From the NCBI GenBank assembly GCA_036562185.1, contig DATCKN010000036.1, positions 1 to 64,000 of the forward strand: DNA of 64,000 nucleotides, given 5' to 3'. A model generated the notes under the pieces. It was not told the origin of the DNA. It saw only the letters and a program-made list of their open reading frames with translations, and ran no database searches. Source of the DNA: Thermoclostridium sp036562185. Lineage in GTDB: Bacteria; Bacillota; Clostridia; DSM-8532. Made by a program: the position numbers and the translations under genes. This document shows, in pieces, positions 8,183 through 16,569 of the stretch; the stretch's first letter is position 1, and each line of letters begins with the position of its first letter.

Positions 8183-8222
8183 AAGGAAGCAGGAGAGCTA
8201 TCCCCTGCTTCCTTATTTTTTA
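8183..8222 (+). terminator. Intrinsic terminator after the GNAT gene
   Basis: AAGGAAGCAGG (8183-8193) pairs perfectly with CCTGCTTCCTT (8204-8214) and is followed by ATTTTTT on the plus strand. It overlaps the stop of the convergent acyl-CoA synthetase gene and could also slow minus-strand transcription, although the minus side lacks a T-run. Confidence 0.75.
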
Positions 8223-9871
8223 TCCCTGTTCCTTATTTCCACCCTACGGATTTTACCGCTTATTGTTTTTGGCAATTCGTCAACAAATTCAATCACCCTG
8301 GGATATTTATAGGGTGCTGTTACTTTCTTTACATGCTCCTGTAATTCGACAACCAGTTCGTCTGAAGGAGTATACCCCTTTGCCAGAACGACGGTGGCTT
8401 TCACAATCTGCCCGCGGATCTCATCGGGAACGGCGGTAATGGCACATTCCAATACTGCAGGGTGTTCCAGCAGCGCGCTTTCTACTTCAAACGGGCCGAT
8501 TCTGTAGCCCGAACTTTTAATTACATCGTCTGCCCTTCCTACAAACCAGAAATAGCCGTCCTCATCCTGCCATGCCATATCGCCTGTATGGTAAAAACCA
8601 TCATGCCATACCGATTTGGTCAGCTCTTCATCACGGTAATACCCGTTAAAAAGTCCGACAGGTTTTTTCTTGTCGGTGCGGATAACTATTTCACCTTCTT
8701 CACCCGTTTCGCATACATTTCCGTTGGCATCGTGAAGCTCAATTTCATATCCGGCAACAGGTTTTCCCATTGAGCCTGGCTTTGGATTCATCCAGGGCAG
8801 AGTTGCAATAGCGACTGTCATCTCGGTTTGTCCAAAACCTTCCATTAACCTGATTCCGGTAGCTTCATAAAATTGCCTGTATACTTCCGGGTTCAGGGGT
8901 TCACCGGCAACAACACAATATTTAAGGCTGCTGAAGTCAAAGGCTTTTAAATCGGCTTTAATGAAATAACGGTATATTGTCGGAGGTGCGCAGAATGTGG
9001 TTATTCTGTATTTTTCAATCTTATGCATAAGCTCAGTGGGTTCAAACTTGTGATTATAATCATAAGTAAAGACTGCACTGCCGCAAATCCACTGCCCATA
9101 TAGCTTGCCCCATACAGCCTTTGCCCATCCGGTTTCCGAGAATGTAAAATGAAGCCCGTTTTCTTCGACGTTTTGCCAATATTTTGCGGTAATTATATGG
9201 CCCAGCGGGTAGGAAAAATTATGCTGAACCATTTTCGGCATTCCTGTTGTTCCCGAAGTGAAATAAATCAGCATTATGTCATTTATTGCAGTGTCTTCGT
9301 CGCCTGTCGGTCTTTCAAATGTCCCTGGAAATTTACCAAATTCATCATGGAAGGTATGCCAGCCTTCGCGTTTTGCAGTTAAACATACCCTGATTTTCAT
9401 GGTAGGTGAGTTATCCATCGCTTCATCAACATTGTTCATGACTTCTTCATCATCAACAGTGACTACCATTTTTATGCCGGCAGCATTATTGCGGTATTCA
9501 ATATCCTTCCGGGTAAGAAGATGGGTTGCAGGAATTGCTATTGCACCCAGTCTATGTAATGCAAGGATGCAATACCAAAACTCATAACGCCGTTTTAATA
9601 TGAGCATAACAGGATCTCCCTTGCCTATGCCAAGGGATTTGAAATAATGTGCTACCTGGCTGCTGTAATATTTCATATCGGCGAAAGTGAAAATTCTTTC
9701 CTCGCCTGAGTCATTACACCATACCATTGCCTTTTTATCAGGCTCATTTTTTGCATATTCGTCAACAATGTCATAAGCAAAATTAAAATTCTGAGGTACT
9801 TTAACAGAGTAGTTTTCAATGAAGTCCTCATAAGAAGTGAATTCTGTTCTCTCAAGATACTTTTCTACCAT
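8213..9871 (-). CDS. AMP-forming acyl-CoA synthetase
   Basis: This 552-residue member of the ANL superfamily activates a carboxylic acid to an acyl-adenylate and then to acyl-CoA. Motifs include the P-loop-like YFTSGTTGMPKMVQHN near 203-218, the GFGQTEMT adenylate motif, YHTGDMAWQDEDGYFWFVGR, hinge region GYRIGPFEVE, and the catalytic lysine in TISGKIRR near residue 540. It is close to the acetyl/propionyl/medium-chain branch often annotated acetyl-CoA synthetase in anaerobes; chain length cannot be read from sequence. AAAGGAGA precedes its ATG. The XRE-cupin regulator lies 32 nt upstream and probably controls it. Confidence 0.9.
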   Translation of the reverse strand: MVEKYLERTEFTSYEDFIENYSVKVPQNFNFAYDIVDEYAKNEPDKKAMVWCNDSGEERIFTFADMKYYSSQVAHYFKSLGIGKGDPVMLILKRRYEFWYCILALHRLGAIAIPATHLLTRKDIEYRNNAAGIKMVVTVDDEEVMNNVDEAMDNSPTMKIRVCLTAKREGWHTFHDEFGKFPGTFERPTGDEDTAINDIMLIYFTSGTTGMPKMVQHNFSYPLGHIITAKYWQNVEENGLHFTFSETGWAKAVWGKLYGQWICGSAVFTYDYNHKFEPTELMHKIEKYRITTFCAPPTIYRYFIKADLKAFDFSSLKYCVVAGEPLNPEVYRQFYEATGIRLMEGFGQTEMTVAIATLPWMNPKPGSMGKPVAGYEIELHDANGNVCETGEEGEIVIRTDKKKPVGLFNGYYRDEELTKSVWHDGFYHTGDMAWQDEDGYFWFVGRADDVIKSSGYRIGPFEVESALLEHPAVLECAITAVPDEIRGQIVKATVVLAKGYTPSDELVVELQEHVKKVTAPYKYPRVIEFVDELPKTISGKIRRVEIRNRDKK

Positions 9872-9903
9872 GTGACAGTCTCCTTTGGCTAAGTAATTTA
9901 ATT

Positions 9904-10455
9904 CTACAGAATTATTGCTAAAAATTCAGCGGCTTGATTGTCAAGAGCTTTCATACCATGGGGCAGGCTTGAATCGAAGTAAAGCGAATCACCCTTGTTC
10001 AATATGAATTCCTTGCCGTCAATAACAATCATTAGAGTGCCTTCCACCACATAGTTGAACTCCTGGCCGGGATGCGAATTCAGTGAAATTTCTGCATTAT
10101 TGTTTGGCATTACGGTTACCAGGAACGGCTCGCCCTTTTTGTTAATGAAATTGTACGCAAGACTTTGGTATTTGTACGGAGCCCGTCTTTCAACATTAAC
10201 ACCTTTTCCGCTTCTTACCAGGGAATAACGGGTCAGCTTGGGTGATTTCCCTGTAAGAAGTTCTGTTAAATCAACATTGAACCTGCTGGCAAATTCATTC
10301 AGGAAACCAATGGGTATGTCCTGGGTTGCGTTTTCATATGAAATGTAAACTTCTGTTGGAACGTTCAGCATGGAAGCCACTTCTTCACACGAATATCCGG
10401 CAATTTCGCGAAGCTCCCTCATGCGAGCTGCAATCATTTTAATCTGTTCTGACAC
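9904..10455 (-). CDS. XRE-family regulator with C-terminal cupin domain
   Basis: The 183-residue protein has an N-terminal helix-turn-helix (roughly residues 10-65, RMRELREIAGYSCEEVASML then EVYISYEN) and a C-terminal cupin barrel (about 105-180, HPGQEFNYVVEGTLMIVIDG and GDSLYFDSSLPHG). Such XRE-cupin proteins sense a small ligand and often control the next gene, here an acyl-CoA synthetase in the same orientation. GTG 10455 is preferred because GAGGGG lies 8 nt before it; GTG 10464 would overlap that site. Its leader contains a long inverted repeat. The ligand is unknown. Confidence 0.85.
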   Translation of the reverse strand: MSEQIKMIAARMRELREIAGYSCEEVASMLNVPTEVYISYENATQDIPIGFLNEFASRFNVDLTELLTGKSPKLTRYSLVRSGKGVNVERRAPYKYQSLAYNFINKKGEPFLVTVMPNNNAEISLNSHPGQEFNYVVEGTLMIVIDGKEFILNKGDSLYFDSSLPHGMKALDNQAAEFLAIIL

Positions 10456-10486
10456 ATCAAACACCCCTCATCCATATATTTTTGAT

Positions 10487-10557
10487 GATAAACGAGGTAT
10501 AAGATCTCCTGAAGGTCTTAATAAAGAAGAGCTTTTAACACCTTATTCCCCGTTATC
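10487..10557 (-). repeat. Long imperfect stem in the leader of the XRE-cupin operon
   Basis: Positions 10487-10503 and 10542-10557 form an almost complete 16-17 bp stem (GATAA-ACGAGGTATAAG against CTTATTCCCCGTTATC). It encloses a smaller hairpin AAGACCT/AGATCTT. A possible -10 TATAAT for the minus strand sits at 10577-10582, without a good -35, so the structure would lie at the start of the mRNA. It could be an RNA leader or a DNA operator for the adjacent regulator. Confidence 0.4.
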
Positions 10558-10714
10558 TTAATTTTAAAAGCTTGTGATTATAAGTCATGCAGATGCAGTG
10601 CAGTCTGACAGCTGCCGGCTACATAAAGCGTCTGCAAAAAATGTTTTATTATGATTGTAAACTTAATTTACAAGTATTACAAGCTTAAATCCTCGATTTT
10701 TTGCACAAAATCAG

Positions 10715-10743
10715 TTGAGAAATAATAATTCAGATGCTATAAT
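10715..10743 (+). promoter_or_regulatory. Promoter of 6S RNA
   Basis: TTGAGA (10715-10720) and TATAAT (10738-10743) are 17 nt apart, and TGC precedes the -10 as an extended element. The start would be near 10750, just before the closing stem of the 6S RNA. Confidence 0.75.
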
Positions 10744-10754
10744 AAATTTCAGAA

Positions 10755-10978
10755 ACAGTTCATGTTCCTGAAATGTTCGAAAAACCTATAATTTTGAACC
10801 TACAGAAGACATACGGGAGCCCGATGTTTTTATTAGGAGCACAGGCCTCAAGATAATTCCGACATCAGTTAATAAACTGGTGCAACGGCAGAGGAAGTGT
10901 GAATAATAAATCAGGGCACCCACCTAGCGGCGGCTAGGTGTCAAAATATAGGGGAACGGCATTTTGGGGCATGGATGG
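10755..10978 (+). ncRNA. ssrS: 6S RNA
   Basis: 6S RNA mimics an open promoter and sequesters the housekeeping RNA polymerase in stationary phase. The 5' segment CATGTTCCTGAAATGTTC (10761-10778) matches the conserved 6S start, and the 3' segment CGGCATTTTGGGGCATG (10957-10973) matches the conserved end. The two pair almost perfectly, with one bulged T, as the closing stem. A strong internal hairpin CACCTAGC/GCTAGGTG (10921-10940) sits where the 3' side hairpin of 6S lies. Length, about 220 nt, is as expected. It has its own promoter, and an intrinsic terminator follows. The exact ends are estimates. Confidence 0.82.
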
Positions 10979-11019
10979 TTGTAAATACCCGTATCGGGTA
11001 AGCTGATATGAAATACAAC

Positions 11020-11052
11020 AACCCCAGGCTTTTACCGGCTGGGGTTTTTCTT
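11020..11052 (+). terminator. Terminator downstream of 6S RNA
   Basis: AACCCCAG (11020-11027) pairs with CTGGGGTT (11039-11046) followed by TTTTTCTTTTT. Between the 6S end and this hairpin lies a nested stem (GTTGTA with TACAAC, enclosing TACCCG/CGGGTA, about 10978-11019), so the primary transcript is probably trimmed. Confidence 0.85.
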
Positions 11053-11060
11053 TTTATTAA

Positions 11061-11088
11061 TCATATTAACAGACAAATGCCATATAAT
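11061..11088 (+). promoter_or_regulatory. Possible sigma-E (mother-cell) promoter of spoIVFA-spoIVFB
   Basis: TCATATT (11061-11067) resembles the sigma-E -35 consensus and CATATAAT (11081-11088) matches seven of eight positions of its -10 (CATACAAT-like), 13 nt apart. In Bacillus subtilis spoIVF is a sigma-E operon. The predicted mRNA leader is only about 15 nt. Spacing is one short of the usual 14, so this is tentative. Confidence 0.45.
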
Positions 11089-11110
11089 TATTTTAGAACA
11101 AACTGTCAGG

Positions 11111-11428
11111 ATGATTGAATTGAGTCATGCGATAAGACTAAGCCGGTATAACAGGAGCATCCCATACTATTCTTCATATGCCAGGGTTAAAAAAAGCAAT
11201 AATGGAAGTTCGGTGCTTGCAAAAAAAATAATTATTCAGTCATTAATCTGCATTGCACTTATTTTTTCGATAGCATACCTGCAAAACAGCACTGAAGAGC
11301 TGCCGCAAAAAATAGTGTCCACGGTGCGTATATTGCTGGTGGAAAAGCATATATCAACCGAAGAGATATATCAGACGGTGGCCGACACTTACAGGGAATG
11401 CGTGGAGTATATAAAAGGTAATAATTAA
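11111..11428 (+). CDS. SpoIVFA-like membrane partner, truncated form
   Basis: A 105-residue protein with a basic N-terminus, one transmembrane segment (about 39-60, IIIQSLICIALIFSIAYLQ) and a short external tail. By position and topology it corresponds to SpoIVFA, which tethers and inhibits the SpoIVFB protease at the outer forespore membrane. The usual C-terminal LytM/M23 domain is absent. Its stop overlaps the spoIVFB start by one base (TAATG), showing coupling. The start may be ATG 11111 or TTG 11120, the latter better spaced from CAGGA. Homology is inferred mainly from context. Confidence 0.6.
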   Translation: MIELSHAIRLSRYNRSIPYYSSYARVKKSNNGSSVLAKKIIIQSLICIALIFSIAYLQNSTEELPQKIVSTVRILLVEKHISTEEIYQTVADTYRECVEYIKGNN

Positions 11429-12201
11429 TGAGGCATGTGCTGGTATACCTTGCAACCATTATAATTCACGAATTGTTCCACATTTTTGCAGCCAAAGTTC
11501 TGTTCAGGGAAAAGATCAGCATTATTTTGCTTCCTTCGGGATTTTCAGGAAGGTGGAAAAGTTATCAGCCCGATAAATGGGTACAGTGTGTAATATGCGC
11601 TTTTGGACCTTTCGGAAATATTCTTGCTGCAGCAATAGCATTTTTATTACCGGTTGAATGGGCTTTAAAGGCTGAGTTTGAAAAAGCCAATCTTTTTATT
11701 GGCATATTTAATCTGATTCCTCTATATCCGTTGGATGGAGGTAATATATTATTAATTTTTTTATACAACAGGTTTGGCTCAAATAAAGCATACAGTATTA
11801 TGACAAAGCTGGGATTTGGAATAAGGATTTTATTACTGGCAATGGGTGTCTGCATATTTATTTTTAACCAAAATCCCAGCATGCTGCTGGCAATTACATT
11901 TCTGCCCGGACTGGAATTTATAAAAAGGTCGGTGAAACGCTTGAATTTAAGTTCATTGATACGCCGGAAAGAAAGAATTTTAAAGAAAAGAACATATCAG
12001 GTAAGGGATATATTGGTACTGAAAGATGTAAGTCTTGGTGAGACATTGCTTCTTCTTGACTATGATAAATATCACATAATACATATTGCCGATGAGAACC
12101 TTAAAATATTGCGTAAGGTGACAGAGACCGAGATCATCGAAGCCATTTTGAAGCATAATGTAGGAAAAACCCTTGAAGAAGCTTTTATCAGGGAGCATTA
12201 G
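11428..12201 (+). CDS. spoIVFB: Site-2 intramembrane metalloprotease, SpoIVFB type
   Basis: SpoIVFB cleaves pro-sigma-K in the mother cell late in sporulation. The 257-residue M50 protein has the zinc motif HELFH at 14-18 in the first transmembrane helix and the second ligand motif LYPLDGG near 99-105. Several hydrophobic helices follow, and the C-terminus (about 190-250, VRDILVLKDVSLGETLLLL) reads as a CBS domain, as in SpoIVFB. It is coupled to the SpoIVFA-like gene. Its 3' end overlaps convergent metF by 14 nt. Confidence 0.87.
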   Translation: MRHVLVYLATIIIHELFHIFAAKVLFREKISIILLPSGFSGRWKSYQPDKWVQCVICAFGPFGNILAAAIAFLLPVEWALKAEFEKANLFIGIFNLIPLYPLDGGNILLIFLYNRFGSNKAYSIMTKLGFGIRILLLAMGVCIFIFNQNPSMLLAITFLPGLEFIKRSVKRLNLSSLIRRKERILKKRTYQVRDILVLKDVSLGETLLLLDYDKYHIIHIADENLKILRKVTETEIIEAILKHNVGKTLEEAFIREH

Positions 12202-13066
12202 CCGGCAATAAGCCTATATTTTGAAGTATGGTGCGGGTTGCCTCTGAATTGTTCATGGTATTTATGTGAATTCCATGAACCCCGTTGTCAAGAAGATCCC
12301 GAAGCTGATTTGATGCATAATCGATACCGGCTTTCTGCATATCGGGAGTGTTGCCATATTTATCGAGCAGAAGAACAAGCTTCGCAGGCATGGATGCTCC
12401 GCACATTGACGCAATTCTTTTAATCTGATCGGCCTTAAATATCGGCATGATGCCCGGCAGTACCGGGCAGGTTATGTTAACTGCCAGCAATTTGTCCATG
12501 AAATCGTAAAAAATCCTGTTATCAAAAAACAGCTGGGTTATGAGAAAGTCAACGCCTTCATCTACCTTCAGCTTAAGGTAATGTATGTCATGTTTGATTC
12601 TGGCTGAATTAACATGCCCCTCAGGGTAGCACGCAGCACCTATGCAAAAGTCATCCTGTTTCCTTATATGCCGGATAAGTTCTGATGCATATGAAAAGAC
12701 ATTTTTGGAGAAATCAAAATCCGGAACGTCAGCCGGAGGATCACCGCGTAATGCTAAAATGTTATCAATTTTCTCCTCCTTAAGTTTCTTAATCATAATG
12801 TCTATTTCTTCTATAGAATGACCAACACAGGTAAAATGGGCAAGGCTTTCGATTCCATGTTCTTTTTTTATTTTTGAGGCTATTTCAAGGGTTCTTCCTT
12901 TTTTTGAGCCTCCTGCACCATATGTTACGCTGATAAAATCAGGCTTCATTAATGCAAAATCCCCAAGTTTATCATAAATGGTTTCAATAGGTGTATCGAG
13001 CTTTGGAGGAAATATTTCGAATGAAACGGTCTGTTTATTCTCCCTAAAAAAATCTTTAATCCTCAT
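12188..13066 (-). CDS. metF: Methylenetetrahydrofolate reductase
   Basis: MetF reduces 5,10-methylene-THF to 5-methyl-THF for methionine synthesis. The 292-residue FAD-dependent TIM barrel has SFEIFPPK near the start with the catalytic glutamate, ISVTYGAGGS, the NILALRGDPP signature near 113-122, and AACYPEGH. ATG 13066 follows AGAGGAGTG; an upstream TTG would overlap that site. No SAM riboswitch or T-box is visible upstream. No partner MetV gene lies next to it, so this is probably the stand-alone NAD(P)H-dependent type, though that is inference. Confidence 0.93.
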   Translation of the reverse strand: MRIKDFFRENKQTVSFEIFPPKLDTPIETIYDKLGDFALMKPDFISVTYGAGGSKKGRTLEIASKIKKEHGIESLAHFTCVGHSIEEIDIMIKKLKEEKIDNILALRGDPPADVPDFDFSKNVFSYASELIRHIRKQDDFCIGAACYPEGHVNSARIKHDIHYLKLKVDEGVDFLITQLFFDNRIFYDFMDKLLAVNITCPVLPGIMPIFKADQIKRIASMCGASMPAKLVLLLDKYGNTPDMQKAGIDYASNQLRDLLDNGVHGIHINTMNNSEATRTILQNIGLLPANAP

Positions 13067-13173
13067 TTTAAACACTCCTCTGATTTTCAATAATAAAGCT
13101 GGGCTCTGTGTAAAGTTTGTTTCCGGGGTGTCCTGGCATGATGCTTCCTGTTAAAAAATAGCATGTATCTGAT

Positions 13174-13202
13174 ATGATATAATAGAAATTAAATTCAGTC
13201 AA
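13174..13202 (-). promoter_or_regulatory. Possible promoter of metF
   Basis: On the minus strand TTGACT (13202-13197) and TATCAT (13179-13174) are 17 nt apart, giving a leader of about 100 nt before metF. Confidence 0.5.
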
Positions 13203-13284
13203 GTTCAACTAAAATAAAATCAATTTCGTATTAATTTCTCTTTAAAGCTGTTTGCAGCCGGATAAAACTGTAATCTGCTGTTTA

Positions 13285-13314
13285 TTGCAAAAGCCATGAT
13301 ATTTATGTTAGAAT
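13285..13314 (+). promoter_or_regulatory. Promoter of the DUF6106 gene
   Basis: TTGCAA (13285-13290) and TAGAAT (13309-13314) are 18 nt apart, with a TG element just before the -10. The start would lie near 13321, 18 nt before the ATG, with AGGAGG in between. Confidence 0.6.
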
Positions 13315-13338
13315 TCTTTTAAGACAGGAGGTTTAAAA

Positions 13339-13839
13339 ATGGATATTTTCATTGAGAAAATAGTGCAAAAACGCAAAGATGCGAAAGATTATCTGATTAT
13401 TACCGGAGTAATCATTGTTACTCTCATTCTTATGCTGCTTGTTTTAAACTTTATACCCGGAATGAGCCTTTTCTTTGTGGTCGCCCTTGGCTATATCGCA
13501 TACCTGATTATAACAACAAGAAATGTTGAATTTGAGTATGCGGTTACAAACGGCGATTTGGACATTGATAAAATCATTGCTCAAAGAAAGAGAAAGAGGA
13601 TATTCAGTGCAAACTGCAAGAATTTTGAGATAGTAGCGAAGGTAAAAAGTCCGCATTATTCCAATCATTACAAGAATTTTAAGAACCAGATGGATTGTAC
13701 CAGTTCTCTTAAAAACGACAATGTTTATTTTATCGTTTTAAATTACAATAACGAGCAAACAATTGTATATTTCGAACCAAGTGAAAAAATGTTAAACAGC
13801 TTCAAAACTTATATACCGCGCAAGGTATTTATTGACTGA
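13339..13839 (+). CDS. DUF6106-type membrane-anchored protein
   Basis: A 166-residue protein with two transmembrane segments (about 19-37 and 42-58) and a C-terminal soluble part containing EFEYAVTNGDLDIDKIIAQR. The composition and layout fit the DUF6106 family of Clostridia, whose function is unknown. The soluble part (60-160) is mixed alpha/beta and faces the cytoplasm if the positive-inside rule holds. GACAGGAGG precedes ATG 13339, and it has its own promoter. Confidence 0.75.
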   Translation: MDIFIEKIVQKRKDAKDYLIITGVIIVTLILMLLVLNFIPGMSLFFVVALGYIAYLIITTRNVEFEYAVTNGDLDIDKIIAQRKRKRIFSANCKNFEIVAKVKSPHYSNHYKNFKNQMDCTSSLKNDNVYFIVLNYNNEQTIVYFEPSEKMLNSFKTYIPRKVFID

Positions 13840-13969
13840 TTCCTGCATCACCAATGGTTGTAATAGTTTAATATTCAAAAGAATATATTAGAAAGAAAAA
13901 AGACAAAGCTTAAGTTCGGCTTAATTAATATGAAAGCAGCAGCATATTTTTTGTATCCGGGGGGTTGAA

Positions 13970-15766
13970 ATGAAGAGAAATGTAATAAGGGATATAATTA
14001 TATTTTTTGTAATACTTGTTTTTGTAACAGGATGCGCAGCCGGCGCCGCGATGATATATAATAAATATTTCAAGCCGAATGAGACCTTTGTCAGTTGTTA
14101 TGACAGCGCTGATACCGTGCTTGTTATTGAAGGTGATGAAATTTCTGACAAGAACCCTCCCATAGTTCAGGACGGGCAGATTCTCCTGCCGTTTGAAACA
14201 ATTAAAGCATATATTGATCCATATATCTGGTGGGATGAAACCCTGCAAAAAGTTACTGTAACCACGAGCGACAAAGTTATAAAAATGGAAACCGACAAAC
14301 TGGATGCTTTTATCAATGATGAACCGTTGGAGCTGAAGTTCCCTGCCACCAAAATAGATGGTGTTCTGTATCTTCCTATAGAATTTCTGTCTTCCTTTTA
14401 CAAAATCGATATAAGATATCACAGCCGGTCTAATGTAGTTATAATCGACAGGCAGGATGTAATACACAGGATTGGATATCCCGTAAGTTCTGATGCGGTT
14501 GTAAGAAAGGGAAGGCATATAACTTATCCTATAATAAAAAAATTCGACAACCCCGATTTGAACTCAGAAGATTCAAAAGTATATATTTTTGAAGAATATG
14601 ACAAGTGGTATAAAGTAAGGACTGATGAAGGTTTTATAGGTTATGTCAAAAAAGAAGATATCGTAATAAAATCCTATGAAATAGGAATAATACCTCCGGA
14701 AATAGGGGAAAAATCTAAACTCCCCGAAGGAAAAATCAGTCTGGTTTGGGATCAGATGTACAGCCCTACAAAATCGTATCTTGAAAGAAAAAAGGAAGAG
14801 GGCATAGATATCATGTCACCAACCTGGTTCCAGGTTGCGAACAGGGATGGGGAACTGATTAACCGGGTAGATCCCCAATATGTTGAATGGGCGCATAAAA
14901 ACGGTTACCAGGTTTGGGCATTGGTAGCGAATAATTTTTCGAATATTGATGATACCAGCGAAATATTAAACAACGGCTTAAAAAGAGAATATATTATAAA
15001 ACAGATTCTTGCTTTTGCTGCATTGTACGGGCTTGACGGGATAAATATTGATTTTGAAAATATTTATAAGAAAGACAGGGATGCTTTTACCCAGTTTGTG
15101 CGTGAACTGACACCGTTGTTAAGAGAACAGGGGCTTGTTGTATCCGTTGATGTAACCATCCCTGACGGAAGCGATACATGGTCAAAATGTTATGACAGAA
15201 AGGCACTTGCAGAAACGGTGGATTATGTATGCCTTATGACTTATGATCAGACATGGGCAGGAAGCAAGGTTGCGGGATCAACGGCTCAGTTGGCATGGGT
15301 TGAGGAAAACCTGAAAAAAACATTAAGGGAAGTGCCTGCTGAAAAGCTGCTGCTTGGAATCCCGTTATATACGCGGCTTTGGGAGGAAACCGTTGATGAA
15401 AACGGCAAGGTAACCGCAAAGACGGGCAAGGCTTTATCAATAAATGCTGCCGAACTTCTGATAGAGGAAAACAAGGCTTCACCCGTATGGGATGATGAAA
15501 GCGGCCAATATGTAGTTTCATTCAAAAAAGACAGTGTAACGTATAAAATGTGGCTGGAAAATGAATACTCGGTAAACATGAAAACCGCACTGGTTCATAA
15601 ATATAATCTCGCCGGCACTGCAACATGGAGCCACAACTTTGCAAATGATAAGGTTTGGGCTGTATTTGCCCAGAACCTGAAAAACACCACCCATTATGAA
15701 GAATGGAGAACTCAATTTGCCTCTTTTGCCGAATCTGAAACGAATGAGTATATAACAGGTCAGTAG
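13970..15766 (+). CDS. Membrane-anchored GH18 glycoside hydrolase with copper-amine-oxidase-like and SH3 domains
   Basis: A 598-residue protein with an N-terminal membrane segment (9-27). A copper-amine-oxidase N-like region (about 60-165, PPIVQDGQILLPFETIKAY) is followed by a bacterial SH3-like region (about 170-225) and a family 18 hydrolase barrel (about 240-580). The barrel has the catalytic signature DGINIDFEN near 356-364, with the acid/base Glu near 363, plus the LMTYDQ strand. Relatives (YaaH/YdhD group) act on peptidoglycan, often during sporulation or germination. ATG 13970 follows GGGGGTTGA. The substrate, chitin-like or peptidoglycan, is not resolved from sequence. Confidence 0.88.
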   Translation: MKRNVIRDIIIFFVILVFVTGCAAGAAMIYNKYFKPNETFVSCYDSADTVLVIEGDEISDKNPPIVQDGQILLPFETIKAYIDPYIWWDETLQKVTVTTSDKVIKMETDKLDAFINDEPLELKFPATKIDGVLYLPIEFLSSFYKIDIRYHSRSNVVIIDRQDVIHRIGYPVSSDAVVRKGRHITYPIIKKFDNPDLNSEDSKVYIFEEYDKWYKVRTDEGFIGYVKKEDIVIKSYEIGIIPPEIGEKSKLPEGKISLVWDQMYSPTKSYLERKKEEGIDIMSPTWFQVANRDGELINRVDPQYVEWAHKNGYQVWALVANNFSNIDDTSEILNNGLKREYIIKQILAFAALYGLDGINIDFENIYKKDRDAFTQFVRELTPLLREQGLVVSVDVTIPDGSDTWSKCYDRKALAETVDYVCLMTYDQTWAGSKVAGSTAQLAWVEENLKKTLREVPAEKLLLGIPLYTRLWEETVDENGKVTAKTGKALSINAAELLIEENKASPVWDDESGQYVVSFKKDSVTYKMWLENEYSVNMKTALVHKYNLAGTATWSHNFANDKVWAVFAQNLKNTTHYEEWRTQFASFAESETNEYITGQ

Positions 15767-15777
15767 AAGTTTGTTTA

Positions 15778-15806
15778 TTGCGTATAAGCGATTCATATGC
15801 TATAAT
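15778..15806 (+). promoter_or_regulatory. Promoter of the 217-residue membrane protein gene
   Basis: TTGCGT (15778-15783) and TATAAT (15801-15806) are 17 nt apart, with TGC immediately before the -10 (extended -10). Confidence 0.65.
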
Positions 15807-15857
15807 ATGGGAAAACCCAAGTAAAACTAACAATACGTTTTAGTCTGAGGAATATAC

Positions 15858-16511
15858 ATGGAACAATTGAAAAGCGGATGGGATTTGTTTCTTTTACCCA
15901 GGGCCTGGCATAAGCGGTTGAATGCGTCTTTTGTGTCTCTTGTGCCGGGGTTTATGCTGGTAGGGCTTTTTGATGTACTTTCCCATTCAAGATCGATACT
16001 TAATGATTATATATTGAATGCCGGTTCAGGTATTTTTGGAAGAATACTTTTATTTATAGTTGCATTTGTAATAATCGGTTTTTTGGATGTTTTTTGCTTT
16101 GCCTGGCCAATTGCCGATTTATGCAGATATATTGCCAGACGGAGCAATAAGTTTATTATCCAGGGCTTTAATATTATTTTTATGAAGTCCTATGCATATT
16201 CTCACCTGATATTTTATCCTGTATTATTAATAGTGAATCCAACCGGTCTTGAACTGGAAAGGTTAATCCAGGGGACCAACAAGGTAACCCAGATTGTTAT
16301 CATAACATTATATGTGTGGGCTTTAATGCAGATTTTTATCCAGCCGGGCATTTTGCTCAGAACAATAACCATAAAAAGCAAGCTTGACTTTTCGGAAAAA
16401 CTTGTGGTTGCCCTTGCCATATTTATCTGGATGAATCTCGAAGGGGAAGCAATAAGGTATGTAATTGACCTTGCATATAATATGTTTGGGTTATTGTATG
16501 GATTTTCCTGA
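15858..16511 (+). CDS. Polytopic membrane protein of unknown function
   Basis: A 217-residue protein with about five transmembrane helices (roughly 28-45, 60-88, 108-126, 140-165, 180-200). The N-terminal EQLKSGWDLFLLPRAWHKRL is amphipathic and probably cytoplasmic. I do not recognise the family; it faintly recalls Yip1-like integral proteins. Its own promoter precedes it and a tRNA gene follows, so it appears monocistronic. GAGGA is the only ribosome-site-like stretch before the ATG. Confidence 0.65.
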   Translation: MEQLKSGWDLFLLPRAWHKRLNASFVSLVPGFMLVGLFDVLSHSRSILNDYILNAGSGIFGRILLFIVAFVIIGFLDVFCFAWPIADLCRYIARRSNKFIIQGFNIIFMKSYAYSHLIFYPVLLIVNPTGLELERLIQGTNKVTQIVIITLYVWALMQIFIQPGILLRTITIKSKLDFSEKLVVALAIFIWMNLEGEAIRYVIDLAYNMFGLLYGFS

Positions 16512-16569
16512 AAAAAGAAATTGAAAAAATATCTCATTCAGGGTATAATATATATCCAAAGATAAATTT

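Noticed and set aside
8021..8344. Plus-strand frame of 107 codons
   Set aside because: No ribosome site, crosses a terminator and overlaps a well-supported minus-strand gene.
13067..13338. SAM riboswitch or T-box before metF
   Set aside because: None of the conserved stems or sequence blocks is visible on the minus strand.
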